DNA of 64,000 nucleotides from Blautia sp. Its GTDB lineage: Bacteria > Bacillota > Clostridia > Lachnospirales > Lachnospiraceae. Below the pieces are notes generated by a model that made no database searches, had not been told where the DNA came from, and saw only the letters and a list, made by a program, of their open reading frames with translations. The stretch is from NCBI GenBank assembly GCA_017475035.1, contig JAFVGK010000031.1, positions 1-64,000 of the forward strand, read 5' to 3'. Numbering within the stretch: position 1 is the first letter of the stretch; every line of letters begins with the position of its first letter. Positions 43,815 through 52,026 of the stretch are shown in pieces. The translations under genes were made by a program, and so were the position numbers.

Positions 43815-44255
43815 ATGAGCTATAAAATCATCTTGGCAAACGGAACCGTATATGATTCTTCTTCGATGACTTACAGTTTCAATAAACTCAACGGATTTCT
43901 GACCTTTCAGGTCCAGCCTACGAACCCGGTTGAGCTGTATAACCGATTTGGCAACCAGGAAGCCACGAAGATGATCAAAGTCGTCCACTTCATTGAGAAG
44001 AGCGTCATCATCACGGAAGCAGACGGAAGACGGCATATCGAGACCACGGTGGAGCAGGACCCGAAGGTCAAGATCTTCAAAACGTACACTTCAATCCATG
44101 CAATCGAGAAGGCCGATGACGGAGACGATGCCTGGGAACTGACGCTATCTTCCAATGAAACCCCGGAACCGGAGATCGTTCTGGAGATCTACGAAGAAGA
44201 CGAGCCTACCACTGAACCTGGAGGCAATGCTGATGACGACAGTACGGCTGAATAA
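43815..44255 (+). CDS. Phage tail-region protein of unknown function
   Basis: 146 residues, beta-rich (YKIILANGTVYDSSSMTYSFNKLNGFLTFQVQP), acidic disordered tail. Start chosen for GAAAGGAGAGC upstream. Overlaps the next gene. Likely a minor tail or regulatory protein; no family recognised. Confidence 0.6.
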   Translation: MSYKIILANGTVYDSSSMTYSFNKLNGFLTFQVQPTNPVELYNRFGNQEATKMIKVVHFIEKSVIITEADGRRHIETTVEQDPKVKIFKTYTSIHAIEKADDGDDAWELTLSSNETPEPEIVLEIYEEDEPTTEPGGNADDDSTAE

Positions 44256-44565
44256 CGGTACCGAGATCGAGGCGGCTGTGGCCCTCTACGCCGAGCAGTT
44301 CCGCCTGATTCACATCTACACGGACAAACTCAGCATGACTCAGGCCTGCGAGCTGTTCGACAACCCGGAGAACACGGCAGTTATCACGGTCAAACGGGAT
44401 GACGAAACCCGGGAAGTCTATAAGGGCTATACGGAGCTCTACTCCGTGCAGAAGGGAAAAGCACTCGGCGGAGACGGCATGATCCTGATCTGGCTGCAGC
44501 CGCCGGACGTCACTCCGGACCAGACACAGCAGACAATGGGGAAGTTCCTCGGTCATCTGCAGTAG
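44233..44565 (+). CDS. Phage tail-region protein of unknown function
   Basis: 110 residues. TTVRLNNGTEIEAAVALYAEQFRLIHIYTDKLSMTQACELFDNPENTAVITV resembles the preceding protein in layout (LANGT / LNNGTEI start, beta-rich), so the two may be diverged duplicates. GGAGG lies eight bases before the chosen ATG, inside the previous gene. Confidence 0.6.
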   Translation: MTTVRLNNGTEIEAAVALYAEQFRLIHIYTDKLSMTQACELFDNPENTAVITVKRDDETREVYKGYTELYSVQKGKALGGDGMILIWLQPPDVTPDQTQQTMGKFLGHLQ

Positions 44566-44616
44566 AAATTCAAAATGGAAATCACGAAAACTTCATAACG
44601 AAAGAGGTGACAGACC

Positions 44617-44676
44617 GTGACAAGAGACGATCTTGACGAGTTTGTCAATGAACTGTTGGAGGCAGGCAGAAAATGA
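44617..44676 (+). CDS. 19-residue micro-ORF coupled to endolysin
   Basis: GTG start after AAAGAGGTGA; product TRDDLDEFVNELLEAGRK-like, acidic helix. Its TGA overlaps the endolysin ATG (ATGA), so translating it would deliver ribosomes to the endolysin start. An ATTCAAAATGG element lies 39 bases upstream. Confidence 0.55.
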   Translation: MTRDDLDEFVNELLEAGRK

Positions 44677-45500
44677 GCTACTACCAGACGATTTACAACA
44701 GGCTCCGGCAGCATGGCATTTCGGAGGCCGGGGCGCTCGGATTCCTCGGCAACTGGGACTGCGAATCCAACTGTGAGCCATACCGGGTCCAAGGCGATTT
44801 CTCGTCCTATCGCTCGACCAGCAAGGCCTATGTGAATTCCCTGAACACCGGCGAGCTGACCAGAGACCGCTTCATGCACGATCAGAAGGGTTTTGGTCTG
44901 GCACAGTGGACCTATTTCAGCAGGAAGGCTGAACTCTATGACGAGTGGAAAAAGCTCGGCTGCCTGATCGACGATCCGGTTTTCCAGACAGACTTCGCGA
45001 TGAAGGAACTGAAGCGGGACAATGGTGATCTATATCGGTATCTTCTCAGTACGAACAACGTTTACGACGCCTGCAGCAGGATCTGCGTAGAGTTTGAGAG
45101 ACCCTATCATAACAATGTCGACGCGCGGTTCCAGTCAGCGACTCGGATCAAGTCCGAAATTGACCTGAATGCCTGGAGCGGAGAGGAAGCACTGAAACCG
45201 GCAGAGAGTTCCTCATCGTCTACTCAGCCGCAGGAGGCTGTTACCGTGAAACCGGAGCTGATCCCGGCGACGGATTACTGGCCGCCGAGAGATGTGGATC
45301 AGAATATGCATGGCTATGACGTAATGGTCCTGCAGGCGGTTCTGAAGGCTAGAGGCTATCCGGTGACGATCATCACAGGAGACTTCGATGCGGAGCTTGA
45401 CAAGATTGTCCGGCAGTTTCAGGAGGCCTATCAGCTCGGAGCCGACGGGGTTGTCGGGCCAAAGACCTGGAAGAAACTCCTGGAGCTGAGCCGGATATGA
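44673..45500 (+). CDS. Endolysin: phage tail-lysozyme domain plus peptidoglycan-binding domain
   Basis: 275 residues. Residues ~1-165 fit the phage lysozyme2 type (GISEAGALGFLGNWDCESNCEPYRVQGD, GFGLAQWTYFSRKAELYDEW, FAMKELKR), with the catalytic Glu expected in DCESN. After a Ser/Pro linker, residues ~210-275 form a PG_binding_1 domain (YDVMVLQAVLKARGYPV...GDFDAELDKIVRQFQEAYQLGADGVVGPKTW). No signal peptide, so release depends on the holin downstream. Confidence 0.85.
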   Translation: MSYYQTIYNRLRQHGISEAGALGFLGNWDCESNCEPYRVQGDFSSYRSTSKAYVNSLNTGELTRDRFMHDQKGFGLAQWTYFSRKAELYDEWKKLGCLIDDPVFQTDFAMKELKRDNGDLYRYLLSTNNVYDACSRICVEFERPYHNNVDARFQSATRIKSEIDLNAWSGEEALKPAESSSSSTQPQEAVTVKPELIPATDYWPPRDVDQNMHGYDVMVLQAVLKARGYPVTIITGDFDAELDKIVRQFQEAYQLGADGVVGPKTWKKLLELSRI

Positions 45501-45799
45501 AAGGACTGAGTGTAATGAACAGTCACAGCGAGAAAGATCCCATTCATAGTCCCGAGAATGTGGTTCCGCGGAAAAAGCTCCAGATCCGGATAATCAAAAT
45601 GGATGATCAGGGACCGGACGTGAAGCTGGCTCAGGCGGCCCTGCAGTGCTGGGGCTACTCCACGATTGTGTCCGGCATTTTCGGCAGGGAGATGCATGAC
45701 AAGATCCGGGACTTCCAGGAGAAGCACGGTCTCCCGGCAAACGGAGAGATCGGGTCTGAGACCTGGAGAGCGCTGTTGACGCTGCCGGATAAACTATAA
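45497..45799 (+). CDS. Stand-alone peptidoglycan-binding domain protein
   Basis: 100 residues; residues ~35-100 are a PG_binding_1 domain (GPDVKLAQAALQCWGYSTIVSGIFGREMHDKIRDFQEKHGLPANGEIGSETWRALL). It overlaps the endolysin stop (ATGA), so production is coupled. A separate wall-binding subunit could assemble with the endolysin; a duplicated domain that split off is also possible. Confidence 0.75.
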   Translation: MKGLSVMNSHSEKDPIHSPENVVPRKKLQIRIIKMDDQGPDVKLAQAALQCWGYSTIVSGIFGREMHDKIRDFQEKHGLPANGEIGSETWRALLTLPDKL

Positions 45800-45844
45800 G
45801 CAAGGCGTGATATTTGAAAGGAGCCTCTTCGGAGTGGTACCAAC

Positions 45845-46351
45845 ATGAGCTATCAGGATTTTTTGACGGCAATCGGGATGAAGTCCTTCACGTTCTGGGG
45901 GATTCTGGTGTTCCTGATGTCGCTGGGGATTGAGTTTACCCCTAAAATCAAGTGGAACCCGTGGACCGCGATCTTCAAGTGGATCGGATCGCGGTTCAAC
46001 AGTGCAATCGATGCAAAGATGGACAGTGTCCGGGGAGAGCTTAAGGCATTGGACAAAAAAGTCGGCCATCTGCAGGATGAGCTGGAAAAGCATATTACAG
46101 AATCAAAAGCAAAGGAACTCCAGGATACCAGGCGTGATATTCTGGAGTTCTGCAATTCCTGCATGAACAAGCGAAGACATACCAGGGAACAGTTTCGGTT
46201 CGTTCTGAAGCAATGCGACGAATACGAAGCGTATATCGAGAAGAACCATTTGAAGAACGGTGAAATCACGGACGCCATCAACGAAATCCGGCGTCTGCAT
46301 GCCAAGTGTATTCAGGAGAATGATTTCCTGAAGGAAGGAGAAGAGTCATGA
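45845..46351 (+). CDS. Membrane-anchored coiled-coil lysis-cassette protein
   Basis: 168 residues. One N-terminal membrane segment (FTFWGILVFLMSLGIEF) then a long charged coiled coil. Located between endolysin and holin and overlapping the holin start. Likely a holin partner (antiholin or spanin-like organiser). It follows the 18-mer CGTGATATTTGAAAGGAG. Confidence 0.65.
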   Translation: MSYQDFLTAIGMKSFTFWGILVFLMSLGIEFTPKIKWNPWTAIFKWIGSRFNSAIDAKMDSVRGELKALDKKVGHLQDELEKHITESKAKELQDTRRDILEFCNSCMNKRRHTREQFRFVLKQCDEYEAYIEKNHLKNGEITDAINEIRRLHAKCIQENDFLKEGEES

Positions 46352-46695
46352 GCAACAAAGTGTATGATATTCTGAAGTTTATTGCGCAGATCGTGCTGCC
46401 GGCTATCGGTACGCTGTACTTCGCGCTGGCCGGAATCTGGGGCTTTCCGTACGGCGAGGAGATCGTCGGCACAATCGCGGCGATCGACGCATTCCTGGGT
46501 GCGCTGCTGGGGATCAGCTCGGCGCAGTATTACAAGGCCGGGAAAGACATCGACGGAACGCTCAATATTGACACGGAAAATGAGGTCATTACCTATAATT
46601 TCGGTAAGGTCTCCGTGGACGATCTGCTGAAGAAGCAGGTTGCAAAGGTCGAAATTACATCCGAGACAGACCCAGACTACCAGGGACAGCACTGA
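46348..46695 (+). CDS. Holin (Dp-1-like)
   Basis: 115 residues. Two membrane segments (FIAQIVLPAIGTLYFALAGIW and VGTIAAIDAFLGALLGISSAQYY) with a GFPYGEEIVG turn are characteristic of Dp-1-type phage holins. Makes the membrane lesion that releases endolysin. Starts on the ATGA overlap with the preceding gene. Confidence 0.85.
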   Translation: MSNKVYDILKFIAQIVLPAIGTLYFALAGIWGFPYGEEIVGTIAAIDAFLGALLGISSAQYYKAGKDIDGTLNIDTENEVITYNFGKVSVDDLLKKQVAKVEITSETDPDYQGQH

Positions 46696-46729
46696 ACCGG
46701 TGAATCGTATCTGAGGAGGAACTGAGGCA

Positions 46730-47107
46730 ATGGGCAGACCTATGTACAGTCCTGATACGGACTATGCGATCATCAAGAACAAGCCTCGTATCGGAGGGAT
46801 TGAGCTTGACGGTGACATGAAGCTGTCCGACCTGGGGATGCGGTCCATTCACTACGGGACAAAAGAGGAATGGGACGCCGCTGGAGAGACCGTCAGCGAG
46901 AACGGCGCGATCTATATCTACAGCGACTTCGACAGCAGCGGATCAGTGGCGAGACCCGCCATCAAGATCGGCGACGGCACGACGAAGCTGAAGAATCTGC
47001 CCGTGATCGGGGGAGCTGATTCCGCGGATCAAGGCAAGAGACTGTTCAATGCCATGTCCGCGCTGGTCGACGGTCTGTACGGCATCTTCGGGCTGGTGAC
47101 GACCTGA
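46730..47107 (+). CDS. Small tail/baseplate protein candidate
   Basis: 125 residues. GTKEEWDAAGETVSENGAIYIYSDFDSSGSVARPAIKIGDGTTKLKNLPVIG is the beta-hairpin repeat style seen in phage fibre shafts and baseplate proteins. It lies between lysis genes and the receptor-binding protein, so it is probably a fibre accessory. Confidence 0.6.
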   Translation: MGRPMYSPDTDYAIIKNKPRIGGIELDGDMKLSDLGMRSIHYGTKEEWDAAGETVSENGAIYIYSDFDSSGSVARPAIKIGDGTTKLKNLPVIGGADSADQGKRLFNAMSALVDGLYGIFGLVTT

Positions 47108-47125
47108 GCTAGCGAGAACAAGACG

Positions 47126-47174
47126 AAGAGACTCTGAGCGGGCGGCAAACGGCTTCCCCTCAGGGTCTCTTTTA
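47126..47174 (+). terminator. Intrinsic terminator
   Basis: 13-bp stem (47126-47138 with 47159-47171, one G-U) followed by TTT. It separates lysis/tail-tip genes from the receptor-binding gene, which then has its own ATTCAAAATGG element at 47242. Confidence 0.75.
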
Positions 47175-47281
47175 CGATACGGATTCCGCACGCCTTCTAA
47201 ATTTTATTGAGAAATTGGAGGGCCGCAGAGTTCTGTCAACAATTCAAAATGGAAATTTTGGAATGAAAGGAGCCGTGAATC

Positions 47282-49963
47282 ATGGCTTTAGACATTATCA
47301 GTACGATCAATCTTGATCTGAAACGTCCGAATACGGAGACCGTTTATGCGGTGCAGTACGACACGGCCGGACGTATCAAGGCTCAGTTGACCAACGACGG
47401 AGAGGCCTGGCATGTTCCGAGCAGCGCCGGCGGTATGGTGTCCTTCCGCAAGAGCGACAACATCGGCGGATTCTATGACACGACGGAACTTGGCGAAGTG
47501 GCGGTCAGTGTGGATGAGAACGACGATTCCATCATCTATATCGCGCTGGATGCGCAGACCACGATCACCGCAACACCGCTGGATCATCCGGTGCAGATGC
47601 AGATCAATTTCTACAACAGCCAAGGGAAGCGGCTCAGCACCTTCGCGTTTTATCTGAGGGTTCAGGCGAGCGTGCTGTTCGATGGCGACCAGGATGAAAG
47701 ACCGGCGGCATCCGAGTGGACATTCCGCATTTTGACCGGGGCGCTCGGACAGACTATCAAGAACCAGGAAGATGCCATCAAGTGGATGGCGGACAACATC
47801 CGCACCCAGGCGGGCTACGTTGTTGATGACACGCTGAAGGTCCCGGGCGCGGCCGGCGACGCCAAGAAGATTGGTGAGCTATTCGAGGAGATCGTCAAGA
47901 TTTCGGACTCAATGCCGGGGTATTTCCCAACGATGGATACCGAGCGGGTCGGCAGCACGAAGTACTACACCCGCAGCGGGACATCGCCCGACTATGTGTA
48001 TACCGAGTTCACCGGGGCAACCTTCGCGACCGGTGTGACGTATTATGAATACTCCCCGTGGAACCGCATCTGGATCGACCCGGACGACAATGATGTCGTG
48101 ATTCCGACGATGGATGATATCGATGAGTTAAATCGCCATTTAAGTGATGTGACAGAGGCGATTGAAGACATATCAAAGCGTATTAACCTTTTTGATAAAA
48201 GGACAGTCGTTTCAGGTGGGTATTTTTCATCTGCTGGTGGTATCTTGCCAAACGCTAACAGCGAATACTCGACACAGTATATCAAAGTTGACCCAAGCAA
48301 GACTTACTCTATGAGCAAAGCAAAGACTGGCGCAGAATTTCTTACCTACAATCAGAATAAGCAGTTTATTAGTGGCGGCAGAATTACTCCGTCTACAAAT
48401 ATAAACTTTTCTTTTGGTTCGGGTGTCTATTATGTCAGGCTTTCTTTCTACAATACAACATTTGGAAACGATTTCATGCTGGTCGAAGGAGCAACAGTCC
48501 CTAGCACATATGTAGGATATATTAACTACATTGAAGGATCATCTGTCCTCCCCGGTTCGCTTGATGTTAGTGCATTGCCAGCTTCTATATCTGACAGTAT
48601 TAACGCGAACACTGGGGCATTTTCAAGAGAAATACGTGATAATGCAAATTGGACTTTCTACGGTAATTATTTCCCAAGCAGTGCTGGAACGCAAAACGCA
48701 TCTGCCAATTACAATGAATATTATTTTGTTGCCCCGTCAGATTTTGAAATCTGGACAGACACAGATTTGTGGAGTGGCACGGACTGTGATGACTTCTGGC
48801 TGAAGTTATACACGGGCCTTCCTTTTGGCACGGAAACAAATGTTACTGGTGTATATAGACAGAGGAAAAATAGCAGTGGCGTAATTACATCGGACACAAT
48901 GCCAAAGGAAAACAGCAAACTCAAGGTAACGGCTGGTCAGTATGTTGTTATATCATACTATAAAACTGTTTCTTATTTCAGGTTCATGGTAAGCGGTTTG
49001 GAAAGTGCTTACTATTATGGCAACGATAAAATCGTGCTTAGTGAAGACACCTGTAAACAAATCGCGGCATCAGATGCGTTTAAGACTTGTAAGTTTATAT
49101 ATAACGCATACACAGGGCCTTATCCCGGAGATTTTTACCATACTGAAAGAGTTTGCATTTACCTCCCGGCAAAGTATGGGTATGTCCGACACAGTCTGTA
49201 TCATTGCGTCCTTGAGTCTGCATATGCTGATTCGTGGAGACTTGCACCGTCACTTGCGTGCGATGATAACTATATCAAACGGTTTGACTTAACAGTCGGA
49301 GGCGAATGGGAATTTGCAGTAAAACTAAATGGCCGGGATGATTTCAGCGGTGGAATTACACATGGTGATGAGATTTATACGAATATCACATTCTTCCTTG
49401 ACGGTGAGGAAATCACAATCACCGACTACACAGCCTTAACATTATTCAACGAATTGAGAGTTGTCGAGACTACTGATGTTTACGACCCGGCTGACCACAC
49501 TACTGTAATAGGCGTGCATACTAGAGAATACGTATTTAACAGCGACGGGTTAAGGCTACGGCAAACAATGAAGTGGGCTGGTGTTTTCCCCGTTCTCAAT
49601 GCTTATATGCCAATGTATCTCCCGGCTAAAACAAGCAACGGTATAACGGTTACAAATGAGATCGTGCTTGATAGTAATTATACGCCGTTTTCTATTCCCG
49701 CATCAAGATTTAATTACACATTCCCGGACACTAAAAATTGCGTTATTTATTCTGCTGAAAGCGCAGCAATACAAGCTGTTGACTGTACTTGGCAGGTTGT
49801 AAACGTTGCACGCAGCGGCGAGTTTAACCTTACGGATAACGCAAATAATAATTACAACAAGATTTATTATCGCACAGTAGAAAACACTGTATACAACACA
49901 TCAGAAAACGAACTTTGGAAAAGCGAACAGCACGTAAAAATAAGCATTTCAGATAATTCTTAA
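47282..49963 (+). CDS. Receptor-binding/baseplate upper protein (BppU-like N-terminus)
   Basis: 893 residues. Residues ~1-150 fit the BppU N-terminal domain (NLDLKRPNTETVYAVQYDTAGRIKAQLTNDGEAW...VQASVLFDGD). A TYYE module follows (KYYTRSGTSPDYVYTEFTGATFATGVTYYEY, ~residues 225-260), then a helical neck. From ~residue 280 a long beta-rich receptor-binding part follows whose DNA (from ~48,110) is visibly richer in A+T. The C-terminal half resembles secreted or adhesin-type domains, not a recognised enzyme. Confidence 0.75.
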   Translation: MALDIISTINLDLKRPNTETVYAVQYDTAGRIKAQLTNDGEAWHVPSSAGGMVSFRKSDNIGGFYDTTELGEVAVSVDENDDSIIYIALDAQTTITATPLDHPVQMQINFYNSQGKRLSTFAFYLRVQASVLFDGDQDERPAASEWTFRILTGALGQTIKNQEDAIKWMADNIRTQAGYVVDDTLKVPGAAGDAKKIGELFEEIVKISDSMPGYFPTMDTERVGSTKYYTRSGTSPDYVYTEFTGATFATGVTYYEYSPWNRIWIDPDDNDVVIPTMDDIDELNRHLSDVTEAIEDISKRINLFDKRTVVSGGYFSSAGGILPNANSEYSTQYIKVDPSKTYSMSKAKTGAEFLTYNQNKQFISGGRITPSTNINFSFGSGVYYVRLSFYNTTFGNDFMLVEGATVPSTYVGYINYIEGSSVLPGSLDVSALPASISDSINANTGAFSREIRDNANWTFYGNYFPSSAGTQNASANYNEYYFVAPSDFEIWTDTDLWSGTDCDDFWLKLYTGLPFGTETNVTGVYRQRKNSSGVITSDTMPKENSKLKVTAGQYVVISYYKTVSYFRFMVSGLESAYYYGNDKIVLSEDTCKQIAASDAFKTCKFIYNAYTGPYPGDFYHTERVCIYLPAKYGYVRHSLYHCVLESAYADSWRLAPSLACDDNYIKRFDLTVGGEWEFAVKLNGRDDFSGGITHGDEIYTNITFFLDGEEITITDYTALTLFNELRVVETTDVYDPADHTTVIGVHTREYVFNSDGLRLRQTMKWAGVFPVLNAYMPMYLPAKTSNGITVTNEIVLDSNYTPFSIPASRFNYTFPDTKNCVIYSAESAAIQAVDCTWQVVNVARSGEFNLTDNANNNYNKIYYRTVENTVYNTSENELWKSEQHVKISISDNS

Positions 49964-50226
49964 ATAAATCTATGCGGATCGAGCTGGAGAACGTCACAAA
50001 TAGCCAGACCTATCCGAAGAGATACGCTTGCCATTGTGCGCTCTCCGCTTTCCAATCGGGTGTACTGACGGAGATTGATTCCTGACTGGTTGGCTACATC
50101 TTGTTGAGTCAGCCCTAATTGGTTACGTCTTGCATAGAGGATGCCTTTGCCGGGCTGGAGTAGCTCAAAAGATTCGCCATTAATGATTTCGATAGGCGTC
50201 TGATAGTTGTCATTATAGCTGGTCAT
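49960..50226 (-). CDS. XRE-family repressor
   Basis: 88 residues from the ATG behind GGAGGTAATGTT. The C-terminal HTH (LTQQDVANQSGINLRQYTRLESGERTMASVSLRIGLAICDVLQL) is a classic XRE domain. It sits alone on the minus strand next to a consensus promoter with an inverted repeat, typical of a self-regulated lysogeny repressor; the divergent target would be the accessory-integrase side. Confidence 0.8.
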   Translation of the reverse strand: MTSYNDNYQTPIEIINGESFELLQPGKGILYARRNQLGLTQQDVANQSGINLRQYTRLESGERTMASVSLRIGLAICDVLQLDPHRFI

Positions 50227-50254
50227 AACATTACCTCCGAAAAAAGATAATCCA

Positions 50255-50283
50255 ACTATATGACCAATCGGACATAATGTCAA
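50255..50283 (-). promoter_or_regulatory. Consensus sigma-A promoter and operator of the XRE gene
   Basis: Minus strand: TTGACA, 17 bases, TATAGT. The spacer holds TATGACC-N4-GGACATA, an inverted repeat with one mismatch, so repressor binding would block the promoter (autoregulation). Confidence 0.75.
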
Positions 50284-50358
50284 TTGTATCTTAAATCTAA
50301 ACTCAAGTCACTTAAAGGCCTATTTAACTCAACAAAATTCAAAATGGAAGTGATTAAC

Positions 50359-50823
50359 ATGAATCCTTCAATATTCGCCATTCCACATAAGGTTGAGATC
50401 CCAGCAGGAGCTTACGGTGTATGGCAGCTTCCGGAACTCGGTGTCTCGATTCCTGTCTACAGAGCGTTCGGGTACGCGGCTCAGAAGATTGTCGATACGG
50501 AAAACGCGGCGTCGCTTCAGAACTTCGGCGTCGGAAAGCTTATCGCGGACCACGCAGCGTCGTTAAGTAACGGCGGAAAGGGAAGCTGGGACCTCTGGAA
50601 ATGCCATCCGGATGACTCAGCTTTCTTTATTCTGCCTAACGAGACGCAGCAGTATCGCTGTATCTCCGTTTCCAGGGTAAAAGTCCTTCGTGGCGGCTAT
50701 CAGCTTGACGGAGCCGGGGTGTATCTGAGGCTTCCAACAGATATTGCCTGTGTAGGCTGTGTCGATCCGGAAGGGAAAGAGAACTACATGGCAATTTTCA
50801 AGCTGACAGGAAAACTGCCGTAA
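50359..50823 (+). CDS. Phage protein of unknown function, divergent from the repressor
   Basis: 154 residues, no membrane segment; NFGVGKLIADHAASLSNGGKGSWDLWKCHPDDSAFFILP, then beta-rich. Its ATG is 12 bases after an ATTCAAAATGG element. Diverges from the XRE repressor and ends in a strong terminator, so it forms a single-gene unit. Confidence 0.6.
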   Translation: MNPSIFAIPHKVEIPAGAYGVWQLPELGVSIPVYRAFGYAAQKIVDTENAASLQNFGVGKLIADHAASLSNGGKGSWDLWKCHPDDSAFFILPNETQQYRCISVSRVKVLRGGYQLDGAGVYLRLPTDIACVGCVDPEGKENYMAIFKLTGKLP

Positions 50824-50830
50824 ACAATGA

Positions 50831-50880
50831 GAGATCGGGAACTTTATGAGATTCATAGAGCACCCGATCTCTTTTGCTTT
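50831..50880 (+). terminator. Intrinsic terminator
   Basis: GAGATCGGG pairs exactly with CCCGATCTC (50831-50839 with 50863-50871), followed by TTTTGCTTT. Confidence 0.8.
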
Positions 50881-50927
50881 ACGCGAATTATACACCGCTT
50901 CTTTTTTTTTTCGCCAGTAAGATGATT

Positions 50928-50963
50928 CTTTCAACCATGAGAGCTGTTTTGTATGGTTGAAAG
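50928..50963. other. Perfect 11-bp hairpin in the spacer
   Basis: CTTTCAACCAT pairs with ATGGTTGAAAG around a 14-base loop. It could be an operator for a DNA-binding protein or an RNA element. No strong T-run follows. The spacer 50881-51014 otherwise shows only T-tracts. Confidence 0.55.
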
Positions 50964-51014
50964 GCTTGTTTTAGGGGTAAATAGGGCCTGAGACGGCTTA
51001 CAACTACATACAGC

Positions 51015-51040
51015 CTCGCAATTTTTACATCTCCATTAAT
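51015..51040 (+). promoter_or_regulatory. Recurrent phage promoter, micro-ORF unit
   Basis: CTCGCA, 14 bases (with TACAT), ATTAAT. It starts a ~220-base unit with several strong ribosome binding sites and no ordinary gene, closed by the terminator at 51243. Confidence 0.6.
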
Positions 51041-51079
51041 GACAGGAGAAGACTAATTGAAAGGAGGCGATCTGAGACA

Positions 51080-51121
51080 ATGATGAACATTCTGGACAAA
51101 AAGGAGGACGATGTGAAGTGA
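51080..51121 (+). CDS. Micro-ORF 1 (13 residues)
   Basis: MMNILDKKEDDVK behind AAAGGAGG. The stop TGA overlaps the GTG of the next micro-ORF. Whether the peptide or the act of translation matters is unknown. Confidence 0.4.
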   Translation: MMNILDKKEDDVK

Positions 51122-51141
51122 AAAAGAGAAGTTTTACGTAA
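51118..51141 (+). CDS. Micro-ORF 2 (7 residues)
   Basis: GTG start ten bases after AAGGAGG, peptide MKKRSFT. Overlaps the stop of micro-ORF 1 and leads into the third ribosome binding site. Confidence 0.35.
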   Translation: MKKRSFT

Positions 51142-51158
51142 AGGAGTGAGGCTAGACA

Positions 51159-51197
51159 ATGAGAAACGGAAGTCTTGTGAAAAGGAGTGACGCGTAG
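51159..51197 (+). CDS. Micro-ORF 3 (12 residues)
   Basis: MRNGSLVKRSDA behind AAAGGAGTGAG. The start context AGACAATGA repeats that of micro-ORF 1, so the unit may be an internal duplication. A further AAAGGAG at 51181 has no following start of note. Confidence 0.4.
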   Translation: MRNGSLVKRSDA

Positions 51198-51242
51198 AAC
51201 AGAGAGACGAAACGAGATAGTCGATTCTGACTGACACGAAAA

Positions 51243-51276
51243 GAAGTGGCTTTTACACGCCGCTTCTTTTTTTTTT
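51243..51276 (+). terminator. Intrinsic terminator of the micro-ORF unit
   Basis: GAAGTGGC/GCCGCTTC (51243-51250 with 51259-51266, one G-U) followed by ten T. Confidence 0.85.
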
Positions 51277-51293
51277 CTTGTGGCCACAGTAAT

Positions 51294-51319
51294 CTCGCAA
51301 GTTTTACATGGCTTATAAT
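51294..51319 (+). promoter_or_regulatory. Recurrent phage promoter before 51351
   Basis: CTCGCA, 14 bases (with TACAT), TATAAT, directly after the previous terminator. AAGGAGG follows 20 bases later. Confidence 0.7.
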
Positions 51320-51350
51320 AGAAAGAACATATTATAAGGAGGTTTTTGAA

Positions 51351-51686
51351 ATGAAAGAAATTAATGGTCACAAAGTGGTAGCATGCCCGTATCAGTGCGG
51401 AGCCTGCCCTTATTGGGTCAGCGACGGCGAAAGCGGGTTTCTCTACTGCTATGAGGATGAGAAACCAAACGTATGTGTGTTTGAGAAGGAAGGAGAAGGA
51501 ATAAGAGAAGACGTAGAGGAGAACGAGAAACTAATAAACGAGGTAGACGAGCGTCTCGATGCGGTTGAGGAGACTCTGGGCAAACTGGTCAAAAATCAGG
51601 TGATCGATGAAGATGATTATCTGTATAAGATCCTGGAACTCATGAGGCATGAACTCAGCAGCACAAGAGAATGTATCTATCTTTGA
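51351..51686 (+). CDS. Cys-rich cassette protein with coiled coil
   Basis: 111 residues. CPYQCGACPYWVSDGESGFLYCYEDEKPNVC at the front suggests a small metal-binding fold; the rest is an acidic coiled coil (ENEKLINEVDERLDAVEETLGKL). Own promoter and terminator, so probably an independently expressed accessory gene. Function unknown. Confidence 0.65.
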   Translation: MKEINGHKVVACPYQCGACPYWVSDGESGFLYCYEDEKPNVCVFEKEGEGIREDVEENEKLINEVDERLDAVEETLGKLVKNQVIDEDDYLYKILELMRHELSSTRECIYL

Positions 51687-51715
51687 GGAGGTCTAAGATC
51701 TCCTCTTCTTTTTAT
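51685..51715 (+). terminator. Intrinsic terminator
   Basis: GAGGAG/CTCCTC stem (51685-51705) immediately after the stop codon, with TTCTTTTT. Confidence 0.7.
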
Positions 51716-51723
51716 CGCGGGAC

Positions 51724-51749
51724 CTCGCAAATTTTGCATACCTTTTAAT
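51724..51749 (+). promoter_or_regulatory. Recurrent phage promoter before 51787
   Basis: CTCGCA, 14 bases (with TGCAT), TTTAAT; then GAAGGAGG and the ATG. Confidence 0.7.
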
Positions 51750-51786
51750 GGAAGGACAATAAATACTTTAGAAGGAGGTTCTGACG

Positions 51787-51906
51787 ATGAAAGAAAAGAT
51801 TCGGAAAATGATGAAAAAGCTGGCCGATGGATTGGCGCAAGGAATGATCCAGGGCGAGCTGATCGTAGCAAACGGAGGAGGTGTGTATATTAGAACAGCT
51901 CCGTAA
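51787..51906 (+). CDS. 39-residue cassette peptide
   Basis: An amphipathic Lys-rich helix (MKEKIRKMMKKLADGLAQGMIQGELIVANG) then GGGVYIRTAP. Strong ribosome binding site, own promoter and terminator. Too short for a family call; a small regulatory or membrane-active peptide is possible. Confidence 0.6.
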   Translation: MKEKIRKMMKKLADGLAQGMIQGELIVANGGGVYIRTAP

Positions 51907-51927
51907 ATGGAGTATGAGCCTACGCAA

Positions 51928-51966
51928 GAGAGTCGTTGAGTGATCAGCGGCTCTCAATTTTTTCAT
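51928..51966 (+). terminator. Intrinsic terminator
   Basis: GAGAGTCG/CGGCTCTC (one G-U) with a 12-base loop, then AATTTTTTC. Confidence 0.8.
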
Positions 51967-52026
51967 CGTCAGAGCTTTTTATCAGCGCAATTCAAAATGG
52001 AAATCTTATAAGCAAGGAGGCAGAAG

